Translations under genes and position numbers: made by a program
The notes under the pieces: model-generated
What the model was told of the DNA's origin: nothing
The model's database searches: none
Seen by the model: only the letters and a program-made list of their open reading frames with translations
In this document: piece after piece, positions 27,048 to 37,558 of the stretch
How the letters are laid out: the number at the start of each line of letters is the position of its first letter
Position numbering within the stretch: position 1 is the stretch's first letter
NCBI GenBank assembly: GCA_031286695.1
Contig: JAITTY010000006.1
Coordinates: forward strand, 930,001 to 994,000
Direction of reading: 5' to 3'
Length of the DNA: 64,000 nucleotides
Origin: Sphingobacterium sp.
Lineage (GTDB): Bacteria > Bacteroidota > Bacteroidia > Sphingobacteriales > Sphingobacteriaceae

Positions 27048-27383
27048 TTATTTAATAGATTTATGATTTTGTTGTTTCATAAACGGGCTTCTGTTTTTGG
27101 TTTTAATCACATCCGGCATTAGTTTTTTAGCCATGACCTTACTTAAGCCATAAACCCCGTACTTTTTACTCATGCTGTAGATTTTATTCGTAGAAATGAA
27201 ACCCAGTACTCCGGCAATGATAATGCACAGGTATTGATTTATCCCAATCAGATAAAGGATAGCAAATAGGATCATCAGGATAAGAATCACGCCTCCCAGA
27301 TACCAGATGTACTGTGCTTTTAATCCTCGAAATTCGATTGCAGTATTAATGCCTTTATTGATGTTGTAGATACTGTTTGCCAT
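27048..27383 (-). CDS. traF: Conjugative transposon protein TraF (DUF4133)
   Basis: A 111-residue protein with two adjacent membrane helices (about residues 27-46 and 51-66). The motif YNINKGINTAIEFRGLKAQY at the N-terminus is typical of DUF4133/TraF. It is VirB3-like and probably lies in the inner membrane next to the TraG ATPase. Confidence 0.9.
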   Translation of the reverse strand: MANSIYNINKGINTAIEFRGLKAQYIWYLGGVILILMILFAILYLIGINQYLCIIIAGVLGFISTNKIYSMSKKYGVYGLSKVMAKKLMPDVIKTKNRSPFMKQQNHKSIK

Positions 27384-27399
27384 AATTTTATTAGTTATT

Positions 27400-30300
27400 T
27401 TATAATCCCATTCTTTTATGTTGAGTGATTGTTGGTTTAATCAGGGATAAAACCTTTGTTGGAGTGGATACCTTTATTTCTGTGGTAGGAATGCTATCAT
27501 AATTAAGTACTTCTTTGTGTGCAGAGCCGTGTAACGCAAGCTGGCGAGCCTGTATAGTTTCCGTAATTGTTTTTTCGAGCTGGGCGACTTCTGTCTTTTT
27601 TTTGTCAAGGAGTGATTGTTTCTCAAAAGTTTTCTCAGAAATAGCAGTCAATAGTTTTATTTCATTCTCATTTTTATTAATCCTTGCTCGATATTGTTCC
27701 GCTATACTTTCGCAGCGATCAATAGCGTTTAGGAAATACCTTGCTGCCAGCTTAGCATTATCAATATTTGGTGCGCCATGGTTATAATTATATCTGATGC
27801 CAGAATCTGCCCTGCTGGCATATAGTTCAGTAGCAGAGTCGCATTCTCCTGAAATAAGAAGAGATTGTTTCTTTTCAATATAGAGATCAAATCCATAAAG
27901 CGAACCTATACGTTGTGGCCCGGATTGACCTTTTGCCGGTCTCCAGTGTTTATACATATCTATAATGTGTTTTCCAAAAATTTCAGGATCACTATCTTTG
28001 ATTCCAATTAAATGAATTGAATTTTCTTTTGTACCGTCCTTACCATGCTTTAATTGTGAGTGATATTGGGTGGTATCATTTTCCAGTAGGACCAATGTTT
28101 TTTGATCCAGCTCATTTTCTTTTACCAGACGGTCTAAGGTTCCTCTTGTTCTGGCAATTTCTTTATAGTGCGCTGCTCGTAGACTTTCCAGACTTAGGAT
28201 TTCTTTATCCAGTTTAGCTTTTTCAAGCATAGAAGTATCGCCGGAAAGTACAGCAATGTATTCAGCGAAATTCATTCCTGATTGTTCATCCAGTGCACCT
28301 TCATCAATCTTACGTACAGCAAGGCTATTGTTTTTGAGCTGGCTAATGAAAATTTGTTTATTCTTATTCAGGTTGAACCGGTAATTATCTAATGACTGTT
28401 CAGTAGCATAGATATAGTTCTTAACTTTGTTTCCATATACTGTTTTGGCTAACCAGTTACCTTGTCTTGCTCCACGTCCATTTCTTTGTTCAAATTCAGA
28501 AGGTTTCCAGGGAATGGTTAAATGATGCATAGCCACAATTCTTTTTTGGACATTTAATCCGGTACCTGCTTTTTCTGTTGACCCGATGAGCAGGCGGATG
28601 GAGCCATTGTTCATTTTACGAAACAGCTCCGGTTTCTTAGCGTCTGACCAATCATGAATAAAGGTTACTTCTGAACCCGGAATGTTAAAATCATGGATCA
28701 ATTTCATTTTTATGGCCTCATAGAGATTAAATCCATCTGTTCCTGGCGTACCTAAATCACAAAAAATTATTTGTGTGCCTTTATGGACATTACTTTCAAA
28801 ATATATCTCTGCTACTTTGCGACAACAGGAATTCACTTTATTGTCGGGATGGTCGCTATATAATACGGGATCAATTAACCTTAGATCTGTTGCCATCTTC
28901 GTTGCCATATTGGTGGCAATAAGCATTTTGGCTTTTTCCTCACTAGAAGAAAGGGGGAGACGGCCAAGTAAGGTTGCATCTCCTGAAGCAGCGAATTGAA
29001 TCAGCTTTTCAAGAAAATCCTGTTGTTCTTCACTAGGCTTTAAAGCAACTAATATTTCTTCCAACTCTGGTTTGTCGAGTTGGATATGTTTCGCCGTCTT
29101 ATGATCTGTTATTTCAGCATATGATGTTGCCAGTTCCGGAACTTTTATAAATTCCCTGAAACGCTCTTTAGCGATAATTTCATTAGTAACGCTAAACTCG
29201 AAATCTGTAGATTTCCGGGCATATACTGCTGCCCATCCATCAAAATGCTCAATTCCCTGCCGTTCCATTTCAAGGGGGCGGAGATACTTATTGATAAGAT
29301 AGAGTTCGGTCAAACTGTTTGAAATAGGCGTACCGGAAAGAAATGTTACACATAAATCGGCATTAAACCGTTGTTGTAAATCGCGGACGGCATATAACAT
29401 ATTTAACGCTCTCTGACTACCGGCCTGATTACCAAGTCCGGCTACTCTGCTATGGCGGGTAGTAAAAGTTAGATTCTTAAATTTATGGCTTTCGTCCACG
29501 AATATGTGGTCGATATGCATACTTCGGAAATTAACGTCATTATCTCTTCTTTTGGAAATCTTGAATTCTACTTCCTGGATTCGGGCAATAAGGTTTTGCT
29601 TTCGAATTTCAAGGCCTTTTATTTCCCCTCTGCTACCGCTGCCATTCAGGTCCTGCATGGTCAATAAGTCAGCCGTTACATTGGCTAATTCTTGGGCGAG
29701 AACCTGTTGCATGATCTCTGGAGATTGCTCAATTTTTGAAAACTGTTCATGGGTTAAAATGATACAGTCCCAATCATTATTTTTTATTTCATTAAAGATT
29801 CTGCTTCTTTCCTTTGGGGTGAAATCTTCTTTACCCGGAAATAGGACTTTTGCTTTAGGATATGCCTGCCTGTAAGTTTCGGCGATTTGGGTAACATTTG
29901 CTTTTATAGCCAGAATCATCGGCTTATGGGCAATATGTAATCTACGCATTTCCTGGGCTGCAGCGATCATGGTCAATGTTTTACCCAGGCCCACTTCATG
30001 ATCAATAAGTGCTCCTCGGTTTTGTAAAACTCGCCATACAGCACTCTTTTGGGAACTGTAAAGATCATCAATACCTAATGCGGCTTTGTCCAGACCAGGG
30101 AAATTAAGGTGTTCACCATCATAGTCCCGTAGGCGAAAACAATTGAATGTACGATTGTAAATTTCAACAAGAACATCCTGCTTTTCCTTCGGTAAGTCTT
30201 CCAGCCATTGTATAAATACGCTTCTGATTTTCTCTATTTTCTGATGCGCTAACTGTGTCGCTTCATTATCTGGCAGTTTTCTTTCACCATTAATATCTTT

Positions 30301-32934
30301 TACAGAATAGGTGAAGAATGGTGCTGTATTTTCTAAGGCACTCTCCAGTAAAGTCAAACCATACATATTTTTGCCACTAATAGGCTTAATGGCAAACTCT
30401 TCAGTAATTTTTGCATTAGAACTTTCCGCCTTTACCTTAAATTCATCCCTTGATCTGAGGTAGGCAATTTTAATTTGAGTTTCAAAAAGTTCAGTTGCAA
30501 AGGTTTCGTAATATGCTAGAGGTATCCATCGTTCCCCCAAATTGAAATCTAATAATTCAAATGGAATTGGCTCCGGTTGTACTTCCTGTAAAAACGAAAC
30601 ACAATGTGCCCATTCTGAATTGGAAGGGTCACTTTCTTTTATGGATAGGGCTAGCTCCAGTTTTTCCAGCACATTACCACTTAAGTATTGATCAGCGGTT
30701 TGCCAGTTTTTTGTCGCCGGGTCCAGAAATATGTCACTACCTAACGAGACACGAATCTCGTTGCTTTCTTTTTCCAGAATTGAGCAGATAAACGGTATAT
30801 CAACAAATCCTTTTTCTCCAAGACAATGAGCTAGTGCTTCTTTTGGATCAGAAGTCCTGAATGCTTGCTTCGGTGCGAAAATATTGTACGATAGAAAGTC
30901 TGCTTTAAGGTATTCATTTTCTGATTTCTTTTCTAAAGAGCTGAGTATTGTCCGGCCATGAGCTTCATCTAAATTTATGAGTGACTGCAAGGATGCATCA
31001 TGTAATGAGTTATACCCTTTTGTTACTTGTTCATAAAGGTTATTTAAGTCTGCTCTCAAAGTTCCGGGATCACTTTGCCCTCTTTGTTCAAGATCGTATA
31101 ATTCAAAATAGTTATTCCTAAGCTTAATATAGAGGCCAAAAAATTCAAGCTCATCAGTATGTTCTTCAATTTTGATGAGATTTGCCCCATTTCTGTTTTT
31201 ATTAATCTCTTTTATTAGTTGTATGGATTGATCATATATCACTAAAGTGCCTGGTCGATAGAAACTTTTGATCTCCAATTCTGGCAATGCTTGCTCTGCT
31301 TGTAATTTGAAAAGGTTCAATAAATGGTCTTCTCCTAAAATGGAATACTCATGATCGTATTGTTTTAATTTGTTGGACAAAAAGGCACATTCTTGTTGTA
31401 TGCCCGTAGCATTTTGCCATTTCTCACTCGTCCATTTTCCAAATGCGTTTACATATATTTTATACATAAAACGATTGGTACCTTGTTTTTTAGAGGCGAC
31501 AAGTACCGCCAGATCATGCTTGGGATAGTCTTTCGTAGAAATAGTAACCAGGATTTTTGCTGATGCCTTGTGTACCTGTAGTTCATCCCTTTGACTAATG
31601 TAAGATTGCGCTTTATTAATGGTTCCAGTTGGCTGAACATCAAAAAGACCTAATTGTAAAGACAGTTCCTGCGGCTGATCAGTATTAGGAGCAGGGGAAT
31701 AATCTAATTTGAATCCCTTCTTTTCCGGATTAAGAGGTGCATTTTTTGACGCAGTGATTGAGGTTGCAGTTTTTAATTTTTCAAGATTTATATTGTTGGA
31801 GAAATCTTTGGCCAGGATAGATGCCAATTCTGTTGCGATTCCTTCAATAGGACCAGATTGTCTGACCGTAAGTTGGGCCTGACCATATTGGTTGGTACCT
31901 GCCAGAATCTGATTGCCCAATCTGATCTGAGGATTGTTAATAATGTAATTATTACTTGAATAAGGGCCATACTCATTTTCCTGCAGACTGATACCGATAA
32001 GTAAATTATCCGTTTCATTTAAGGCTACCTTACCATCATTCTTTTGGATGATGAGTAAATGACTGGGGGCCTCAGTCCCCCCGGTGTCACTCATAAGGTT
32101 TTCCGGTAAAACCACCAGAGATACCAAATCGGAACGGCTAAACAAGTATTTTCTAGCGGCTTCGTTTGATGGATTGTTCAGAAAAGCATTTGTGGTTATA
32201 AAGGCCATGATCCCGCCATCGGCCAATTTGGAAATGCCTTTAGCAAAAAAGTAATTATGTATTCTCTCTCTTAAAACAGGATGTTCGTCGTTGAGCTGAG
32301 GGTCATATACCTTAAAATTCCCGAATGGGATATTGCTTACCATCAGGTCAGCTAACTTATCCCCGGATGCATCTGTGTTTTCAAAGCCTGTGGAAAAAAC
32401 CTCACTTTGTGCGTTCCAGGTAGTGCTTATAGTTTTAAGGACTCTGGCTGTTAAAAGGTCTTTTTCGACAGCGGTAATCTTGTTTATTCCATTGAATGCA
32501 GCTAATGCTTCATCAATATAGATTCCTGCACCAGCTGAGGGTTCCAATAAAACTTGGGGTTTACAACCAATTTCATTCAGTGCATGAAATATGATTTTAG
32601 GTACAAAGGAGGGGGTATAAAAAGCTGTTAAGGTACTATTCTTTAGGGAAGCACATACTAATTCATATTCTTCTGCCTCATGATGTTTTTGGATCAGGTT
32701 GTATAATTGCTGTACCGGCTCATGTAGCTTTAAGTCTGTTTGTGAAGCACCTTTAGATTGCCAGCTAGCGACAGTTCCTTTTCCGAACAGGACGGCCTTA
32801 ATGCCGCCGAAGCCTGAGAATTTCCGCAGTTGCTCCAGCTGCATATCAGTTGGCCTGTCCTGGTCAGTTAAGGTAAACGCTATTTCCAGTGCACAGATAT
32901 TATCCTGTAATTTTTGTAATGCATTATAAGCCAT
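27400..32934 (-). CDS. Large N6-DNA methylase/SNF2-type helicase fusion protein of conjugative elements
   Basis: An 1844-residue protein. The N-terminal 400 residues are a methyltransferase-like domain: SAM-binding motif [16 protein letters not shown], and NIPFGNF in place of NPPY/F. The C-terminal half is a superfamily-2 helicase. Walker A GLGKT has its Lys at residue 985, and the DEAD-box equivalent is VDESHKF with Asp at 1147. Later motifs are [23 protein letters not shown] and [11 protein letters not shown]. Similar proteins occur in almost all Bacteroidota conjugative elements and are thought to protect or process the transferred DNA. Its place within the tra operon, between traE and traF, is different from CTnDOT. 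Whether the methylase is active is unknown. Confidence 0.9.
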   Translation of the reverse strand: MAYNALQKLQDNICALEIAFTLTDQDRPTDMQLEQLRKFSGFGGIKAVLFGKGTVASWQSKGASQTDLKLHEPVQQLYNLIQKHHEAEEYELVCASLKNSTLTAFYTPSFVPKIIFHALNEIGCKPQVLLEPSAGAGIYIDEALAAFNGINKITAVEKDLLTARVLKTISTTWNAQSEVFSTGFENTDASGDKLADLMVSNIPFGNFKVYDPQLNDEHPVLRERIHNYFFAKGISKLADGGIMAFITTNAFLNNPSNEAARKYLFSRSDLVSLVVLPENLMSDTGGTEAPSHLLIIQKNDGKVALNETDNLLIGISLQENEYGPYSSNNYIINNPQIRLGNQILAGTNQYGQAQLTVRQSGPIEGIATELASILAKDFSNNINLEKLKTATSITASKNAPLNPEKKGFKLDYSPAPNTDQPQELSLQLGLFDVQPTGTINKAQSYISQRDELQVHKASAKILVTISTKDYPKHDLAVLVASKKQGTNRFMYKIYVNAFGKWTSEKWQNATGIQQECAFLSNKLKQYDHEYSILGEDHLLNLFKLQAEQALPELEIKSFYRPGTLVIYDQSIQLIKEINKNRNGANLIKIEEHTDELEFFGLYIKLRNNYFELYDLEQRGQSDPGTLRADLNNLYEQVTKGYNSLHDASLQSLINLDEAHGRTILSSLEKKSENEYLKADFLSYNIFAPKQAFRTSDPKEALAHCLGEKGFVDIPFICSILEKESNEIRVSLGSDIFLDPATKNWQTADQYLSGNVLEKLELALSIKESDPSNSEWAHCVSFLQEVQPEPIPFELLDFNLGERWIPLAYYETFATELFETQIKIAYLRSRDEFKVKAESSNAKITEEFAIKPISGKNMYGLTLLESALENTAPFFTYSVKDINGERKLPDNEATQLAHQKIEKIRSVFIQWLEDLPKEKQDVLVEIYNRTFNCFRLRDYDGEHLNFPGLDKAALGIDDLYSSQKSAVWRVLQNRGALIDHEVGLGKTLTMIAAAQEMRRLHIAHKPMILAIKANVTQIAETYRQAYPKAKVLFPGKEDFTPKERSRIFNEIKNNDWDCIILTHEQFSKIEQSPEIMQQVLAQELANVTADLLTMQDLNGSGSRGEIKGLEIRKQNLIARIQEVEFKISKRRDNDVNFRSMHIDHIFVDESHKFKNLTFTTRHSRVAGLGNQAGSQRALNMLYAVRDLQQRFNADLCVTFLSGTPISNSLTELYLINKYLRPLEMERQGIEHFDGWAAVYARKSTDFEFSVTNEIIAKERFREFIKVPELATSYAEITDHKTAKHIQLDKPELEEILVALKPSEEQQDFLEKLIQFAASGDATLLGRLPLSSSEEKAKMLIATNMATKMATDLRLIDPVLYSDHPDNKVNSCCRKVAEIYFESNVHKGTQIIFCDLGTPGTDGFNLYEAIKMKLIHDFNIPGSEVTFIHDWSDAKKPELFRKMNNGSIRLLIGSTEKAGTGLNVQKRIVAMHHLTIPWKPSEFEQRNGRGARQGNWLAKTVYGNKVKNYIYATEQSLDNYRFNLNKNKQIFISQLKNNSLAVRKIDEGALDEQSGMNFAEYIAVLSGDTSMLEKAKLDKEILSLESLRAAHYKEIARTRGTLDRLVKENELDQKTLVLLENDTTQYHSQLKHGKDGTKENSIHLIGIKDSDPEIFGKHIIDMYKHWRPAKGQSGPQRIGSLYGFDLYIEKKQSLLISGECDSATELYASRADSGIRYNYNHGAPNIDNAKLAARYFLNAIDRCESIAEQYRARINKNENEIKLLTAISEKTFEKQSLLDKKKTEVAQLEKTITETIQARQLALHGSAHKEVLNYDSIPTTEIKVSTPTKVLSLIKPTITQHKRMGL

Positions 32935-32978
32935 TTCTTCACTTTTTCGTTTTCACTAATGCTTTGGATAAGTGCTGC

Positions 32979-33413
32979 TTACAATTCTTTTAGGTATGTG
33001 GAAACAGCGTCTTTGATTGCGCCACGAATGAGGCTACTATCTTCATTGGCTTCTGAAAAGCCATACTTTTCAAAGTGTGGCTGACAATAATCTATGAGGT
33101 TAACAGCTTCATAGGTTAGTAGTCCGGATTCTTTGAGGTTAGCATATATTTCCTCAAATTCGGTTGCCAGTATTGCGGTGAGATAATTGAATTTGGAAGG
33201 TCTGAGCGGTGTGGTAAGTTCTTCCATGCAAAGCTCTATGATCGCATAGCCAGGTTTATCTTCTGCTAATAGTTTAAGGGCTGTCGGCATCACTTCACTT
33301 ATCCGGTCTTCCAGGTATTGGGTGACACTATAATCTTCCTGAAGGGTGAACATGAGTTCTGGATTGTTTTGGACGATATATGCCCATAATTTTTCTTTTA
33401 ATTGCTGATGCAT
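32979..33413 (-). CDS. Conserved conjugative-element hypothetical protein
   Basis: A protein of about 144 residues from ATG 33413, just after the traE stop at 33427. The frame is open to 33437 but the earlier start overlaps traE. The composition is acidic and helical, including MHQQLKEKLWAYIVQNNPEL and AINLIDYCQPHFEKYGFSE-like text (VNLIDYCQPHFEKYGFSE). It resembles DUF1896-like element proteins. Function unknown. Confidence 0.6.
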   Translation of the reverse strand: MHQQLKEKLWAYIVQNNPELMFTLQEDYSVTQYLEDRISEVMPTALKLLAEDKPGYAIIELCMEELTTPLRPSKFNYLTAILATEFEEIYANLKESGLLTYEAVNLIDYCQPHFEKYGFSEANEDSSLIRGAIKDAVSTYLKEL

Positions 33414-33426
33414 CTTTTTTTCAATT

Positions 33427-33768
33427 TTATAACCCAAAAAAGCTTCGGATTATGGTTACTACTACGACGAGGAAAATACAGGAGCCAAACCAGGAAGCTG
33501 CCACTTTGCTAGTGTCCGGATCACCGGCATTCCACTTTTGGTACACTTTCACCGCTCCAATTAAGGCAAGTAAAGCGCCTACACCATACATCAACTGCGT
33601 ACCTGAATCAAAATAGGAGCGTACCTGCGTATTGGCTGCCTGTATTCCTGCCGAACCATCCTGAGCATAACTGTTCCCTACAGTTAATAAGAGGGTTAGC
33701 ATTAATAATGAAATGCGGTTTATTTCCCTTTCTATTCTCGCCGCACAAATCGTAAAAACCTTTTTCAT
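33427..33768 (-). CDS. traE: Conjugative transposon protein TraE (DUF4134)
   Basis: About 113 residues from ATG 33768. The frame is open further upstream to 33825, but those residues look non-coding. A signal segment (VGNSYAQ) is followed by two hydrophobic helices. The motif SAGIQAANTQVRSYFDSGTQ is highly characteristic of DUF4134/TraE, and KVYQKWNAGDPDTSK lies between the helices. It is VirB2/pilin-like in size and topology and could be the pilus or channel subunit. It is preceded by a terminator and may have its own promoter. Confidence 0.9.
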   Translation of the reverse strand: MKKVFTICAARIEREINRISLLMLTLLLTVGNSYAQDGSAGIQAANTQVRSYFDSGTQLMYGVGALLALIGAVKVYQKWNAGDPDTSKVAASWFGSCIFLVVVVTIIRSFFGL

Positions 33769-33851
33769 CTTATTTATTTTAAAAGAGGAGGGGGTAATAA
33801 AATCCTCTTCACCTTTTGCTTCCACACATTACCGCCCTCCAATGAATGTTT

Positions 33852-33904
33852 AAAAAAAGCCGGGGATATTCCGTCGCACATTTCCTGATCACTTATTCCC
33901 CGGC
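33852..33904 (-). terminator. Terminator between the lipoprotein gene and traE
   Basis: On the minus strand gccgggga (33897-33904) and tccccggc (33859-33866) form an 8-bp GC-rich stem around a 30-base loop, followed by seven T. It lies directly after the lipoprotein stop codon. It may be only partial, reducing readthrough into traE. Confidence 0.6.
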
Positions 33905-33913
33905 AGGAGTCAA

Positions 33914-34924
33914 CTACTCACGCACAAATCTGCTGATGGGCTGACTTTTATAGGTTACTTTAAACTTGATATTAAAATGTTCCGGTAGTATTTCGACATG
34001 CATGGGAGCAGCGGCCCAGGTCATTGTTTTTTCAAGCTTGTTGGTGTTTGTAGCATACATACTTACTGATTCGTGGAAGTTTTGAGGAAATAGGCCCGGA
34101 ATGATAACTTTACCTTCTATACAACTTTCGAGTTGTACATTGTCCATATTAATTGTGGGCATCCAACCGCCAAATCTTGTATCTTTCCATGCTTTTACCC
34201 GCACCCCTGCTGAACTATAGAATAAAAAGCCGACTCTCCATCTGTGGTAATCTATACGAACCCTTCTTCCATTGTCTTTTGGCAGTTCTGAGCCATTGTC
34301 GCTATGAAATATCTGATCACCTTTTTGTCCCCACCAGGGAATAAGAAACGAATTAGGAAAATCACATATTGATATGCCTAGTTCCGGTTCTTTAACTTTT
34401 TCAGGGTCCTGCCATTTCGGGAAAGGCAGCATAGTTAAGGTTATCGAATAGGTAGCCACGCCTTTCCAGTTTCGGTAATCCGTTTCTCCCTTCATGAGGT
34501 TACTCTGGTACTTGTTAGGAATCGCATAGGCAATACCGTCCTTAATGCCTGGTACAAATTGGTAAATAGTATCCGCTATTTGAATTCTACCATCTTTACT
34601 AAGTATGGTTGCAAACTGGATGTCAGGGATCTCCGCTGCACTATCGTTTTGCAAGTACGTGTTAGAATACCAGGAGGTAAATCCTTTTTGGCTTTTTTCC
34701 CAGCTTTGCAATTCGTCCTCGTGAAGCGTATGAAGTTTATTTATTGTTTGTTCAAAATCCTGTATGGATTTGAAAGATTGCCAGGGTAATGAATTTGTTA
34801 TCTCTCCGGTTTCATTAACGGGATTAGTCACCTTTTCGATTTGAAGATTTGAATCCCAGATTTTTTCCTTGCATGAGGAGCTTAGTAATACTCCTACGAC
34901 AATAGTCATGATAGTAATTTTCAT
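33914..34924 (-). CDS. Lipoprotein of unknown function in the conjugative element
   Basis: A 336-residue lipoprotein with a short signal peptide and lipobox (LLSSSC, Cys18). A helical region at residues 50-85 contains SIQDFEQTINKLHTLHEDEL, a pattern common in Bacteroidota surface lipoproteins. The rest is beta-rich with many Trp/Tyr. No known enzymatic motif. Located in the operon below rteC, it may be a surface factor of the mating apparatus or cargo. Confidence 0.65.
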   Translation of the reverse strand: MKITIMTIVVGVLLSSSCKEKIWDSNLQIEKVTNPVNETGEITNSLPWQSFKSIQDFEQTINKLHTLHEDELQSWEKSQKGFTSWYSNTYLQNDSAAEIPDIQFATILSKDGRIQIADTIYQFVPGIKDGIAYAIPNKYQSNLMKGETDYRNWKGVATYSITLTMLPFPKWQDPEKVKEPELGISICDFPNSFLIPWWGQKGDQIFHSDNGSELPKDNGRRVRIDYHRWRVGFLFYSSAGVRVKAWKDTRFGGWMPTINMDNVQLESCIEGKVIIPGLFPQNFHESVSMYATNTNKLEKTMTWAAAPMHVEILPEHFNIKFKVTYKSQPISRFVRE

Positions 34925-34951
34925 AATGTTTGATATTATTTATTGTTTTAA

Positions 34952-35395
34952 TTAGCGGGATAGCCTATCCCAGATCGCCTCTAGTTCCTCTTCCGCGAAG
35001 ACCACCCCGCATTTTAGTTCTGCCTGTTGAATGATATAATTGGTTAAGGCATATCGGAAGGCAGGCTTGTGTAACCCACTGAAGTTTGCCACATAAGACT
35101 CAAGCTCTTGAGTAAGCTCTTCTTTGTTGGCCTGATTGCCTGCCTTTTCCAATATGAATTCCCTTATTTCATTAACCATAGCTTCGAGTTCGTCGATTTC
35201 CATTTCTTCACTAGATGCATTGTCACTCTTGGTCGTGGTGGAAGCAGCTAAATCTTCTCTGGAGCCTGGGTTATTTTGTTGTAGTTTTTTAATGAGCTTC
35301 TCCTGATAATATTTCATGAAATATCCCACATAGTAGATTAGGATCAGGATCAGTAAGACGGAGAGGAATTGTCCCCATGAAATGTTTTGTAGCAT
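34952..35395 (-). CDS. Membrane-anchored conjugative-element protein
   Basis: A 147-residue protein with one N-terminal membrane helix (residues 10-28) and a Lys-rich stop-transfer segment. An acidic helical cytoplasmic part and the C-terminal block LKCGVVFAEEELEAIWDRLS follow. Similar small proteins occur at the beginning of tra operons in this phylum. It may be the first gene of the tra transcript. Confidence 0.6.
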   Translation of the reverse strand: MLQNISWGQFLSVLLILILIYYVGYFMKYYQEKLIKKLQQNNPGSREDLAASTTTKSDNASSEEMEIDELEAMVNEIREFILEKAGNQANKEELTQELESYVANFSGLHKPAFRYALTNYIIQQAELKCGVVFAEEELEAIWDRLSR

Positions 35396-35758
35396 TGTTT
35401 ATCGTTTTTAAATGTTCACCTATCATTTTGTTTACGATACAAAGTTGCTACGGAAATGAGATGAGTTATGACACTGCACATGGAGTACCATTACTAGCTA
35501 TTATTGGCTATGTAGTGGTCTCTGAAATTAGCTTTTGAAATGAATCAGATAAAAATTCGTTTCAAAACAAGGATGAATAAGGGTTTTGTGTTGGTAGTAG
35601 GATGGAGTCCGTTTCACTGGTTTTAGGGAAAAAATAGATAAAAAAAACTGCATTTATTTTCTAAAAATGTTTGTTGAATGGGAGGGGGGAAATATTATAG
35701 TCAAAAAAAATGACAAAGCACATGCCTTGTCATTTTTCATTTATATAGATGTAGGGAT
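35396..35758. other. Intergenic region between rteC and the tra operon
   Basis: No gene is seen. It probably carries the tra promoter on the minus strand. A weak CAACTTTG element, one base off TAnnTTTG, lies on the minus strand near 35443. The rteC terminator occupies its right end. Confidence 0.4.
35706..35737 (-). terminator. Terminator after rteC
   Basis: aaaaatgacaaagc (35706-35719) pairs with gccttgtcattttt (35724-35737), a 14-bp stem with one mismatch and a four-base loop. On the minus strand it ends in a T run, 20 bases after the rteC stop. Confidence 0.8.
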
Positions 35759-36601
35759 TTATTTCGCGTTTAAATCCGTGTTATCCATACGGATCATTAG
35801 TTTATCCTTTAGTTCATCAAGAAAAGCTGTTCTATTATCACGGATTCTGATATTTTGAAAAGTTCTGTAAAAGTTACCCAGATCAGAGTTGAATATTTGT
35901 TCAAAGAGTATAATTATGCTTTTTACATCAATATTTCCATTGTTTAAAACACAGGTAGAATGAAAAGCATAGGCAAGTTCTATTAAAGCGCTTTTACTGG
36001 CTGTCCACGTTAGTGCAGGAATCTGTCGGGAAGTACTGCCTTTACTTTCTTCCCGTATGGCTTTCATTTTTTCGCCAATGACTTTGAGCACTCTCTCGTA
36101 GGCAATGATCCGGGCGAACTCGGTACTTGCTGGTGGAAATAATTCATCAAATTCTTGAAGGGGATCAAAGGGTATAAAACTATCTATATTCCTATTTCTT
36201 AAGAATAATAAGTTATCCTCATCTTTGCGTTCGGTAAGATAATATAGTTTTATAAGATTATTTTTATTGATGAGCTGGGCATAGTAAACGGATAATTGCT
36301 TTAAGTAAGATAGTTGAGCTTTTTTGTCTTTTATTTGCGGGCAATCAAGTTCGGTCCGGTAGCATTCTATATAGAAGATTACTTCAGCATGTATTTGTGG
36401 TTTAATAGATTTAAAGAATTCTATTTCTTCTTCCTCATTCTTGAATTTATACCCCGTTAAAGCGGATCGTATTTTTTTTAAAATATTGTTTGATAGTTGA
36501 TAGCCTTTTCGATAATATTCCAACCCGGTAATACCATTAAAGTCCAGTTCTTGTAACTGTTCTTTAAGTTCCTGATGTAGCTTTTGTGCAATTTTTATCA
36601 T
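35759..36601 (-). CDS. rteC: RteC-type regulator of conjugative transposon excision/transfer
   Basis: A 280-residue RteC-domain protein. The N-terminal part is helical (LHQELKEQLQELDFNGITGL). The C-terminal part contains ALTWTASKSALIELAYAFHS and FYRTFQNIRIRDNRTAFLDE, which are typical of RteC. In CTnDOT, RteC activates the excision operon in response to tetracycline through RteA/RteB. Neither RteA/RteB nor a tet gene is present here, so the inducing signal differs or lies elsewhere. It is the first minus-strand gene of the element region. Confidence 0.88.
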   Translation of the reverse strand: MIKIAQKLHQELKEQLQELDFNGITGLEYYRKGYQLSNNILKKIRSALTGYKFKNEEEEIEFFKSIKPQIHAEVIFYIECYRTELDCPQIKDKKAQLSYLKQLSVYYAQLINKNNLIKLYYLTERKDEDNLLFLRNRNIDSFIPFDPLQEFDELFPPASTEFARIIAYERVLKVIGEKMKAIREESKGSTSRQIPALTWTASKSALIELAYAFHSTCVLNNGNIDVKSIIILFEQIFNSDLGNFYRTFQNIRIRDNRTAFLDELKDKLMIRMDNTDLNAK

Positions 36602-36962
36602 AACCTTTGATTTGGTTGCTAATTATATAACAGCTCAAATCTGCATAGTTGCCTTTTGAATATCAAGGCAATAGTATTTCATTCTGGGTGAATCAGGTAA
36701 TTTTGATGTTAAAATACTGCACAAAAATGTGAAATAAAATAGTCTAGCCAGATTTTTGAAAAATATTTGGATAATGAAAGTGTTTTGAAATAGCTTTCTT
36801 TACTGCCACCTACTGTATTTGAGTGTCTGACTGAGTATTTTTAATCCAGAAATCAATACGCTCATTTTCTAAATATTTCACAATAATGTTGTTTATTTGC
36901 GAGTTGTTTTTTATAATCATTTCATAGATTAACCCTTTTAATCTTCTTTTTAATCTATTCAT
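36602..36962. other. Divergent intergenic region, probable right boundary of the tra region
   Basis: About 360 AT-rich bases between rteC (minus) and the thioredoxin-like gene (plus). I saw no tRNA, inverted terminal repeat or direct repeat matching the left side that would fix an attachment site. Promoters for both flanking genes should be here. Confidence 0.4.
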
Positions 36963-37547
36963 ATGGGCAAATTCAATTCACTCATTTTATTTGTATTTTT
37001 ATTAGTTGCAGTAATTTTTACAGCTTCTTGTAAATCCGGCTACACGCAAAATGTAAATGAAAAATACCTAATCACTGATTATAAATTTGATTCGTTAATA
37101 GCTAATGACGATACAAACATTGTTATTCTATATACCAGTTGGTGTAATGGCTCAAAAGAAACGATTAATAATTTTTACAGCGAGGTGTTGGATAGTATTA
37201 AGTCAAAAGGGATTGAAAATAGAATAATACTATTATTGGCCGACGACAATGTTGATACCAGCATAATTAACAAACATAGAGCGCGTGGTTTTTTGGCTTA
37301 TTGTATCCCTGGTTCAGGAAATTCAGCTATTGAAAATAGGTCTGCGATTAAGGACTTTATTAGTAATGAGTTCCCGAACCAAGAAATTAACTGGTTGGGT
37401 TTTGGCTTTAAGATACCTGTAGAATTATTGATATCGAAAGATGGAAAAATACTCAATTCAGCTGATGAATTACTCCCTTTTAAATACTGTTCAGAGCGAT
37501 TTTTAGGACTAAAAATCGGTAAAATAGAATCTAATGTTATCAAGTAG
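36963..37547 (+). CDS. Thioredoxin-like lipoprotein with a single active-site cysteine
   Basis: A 194-residue lipoprotein with a lipobox (FTASCK, Cys23). A thioredoxin-like fold follows, with VILYTSWCNGSKETI at residues 55-70. Only one Cys is present where thioredoxins have CxxC; CNGS replaces it. Another Cys near residue 118 (AYCIPG) and one near residue 178 (KYCSER) are not in redox-motif positions. It is convergent with the RiPP export genes and could help redox handling of the secreted peptides. That is a guess. Confidence 0.6.
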   Translation: MGKFNSLILFVFLLVAVIFTASCKSGYTQNVNEKYLITDYKFDSLIANDDTNIVILYTSWCNGSKETINNFYSEVLDSIKSKGIENRIILLLADDNVDTSIINKHRARGFLAYCIPGSGNSAIENRSAIKDFISNEFPNQEINWLGFGFKIPVELLISKDGKILNSADELLPFKYCSERFLGLKIGKIESNVIK

Positions 37548-37558
37548 TTATCAATTCA

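Noticed and set aside
36602..36962. Right attachment site of the conjugative element
   Set aside because: No repeat matching the left side (13100-13400) could be found by eye, so a boundary call would be guesswork.
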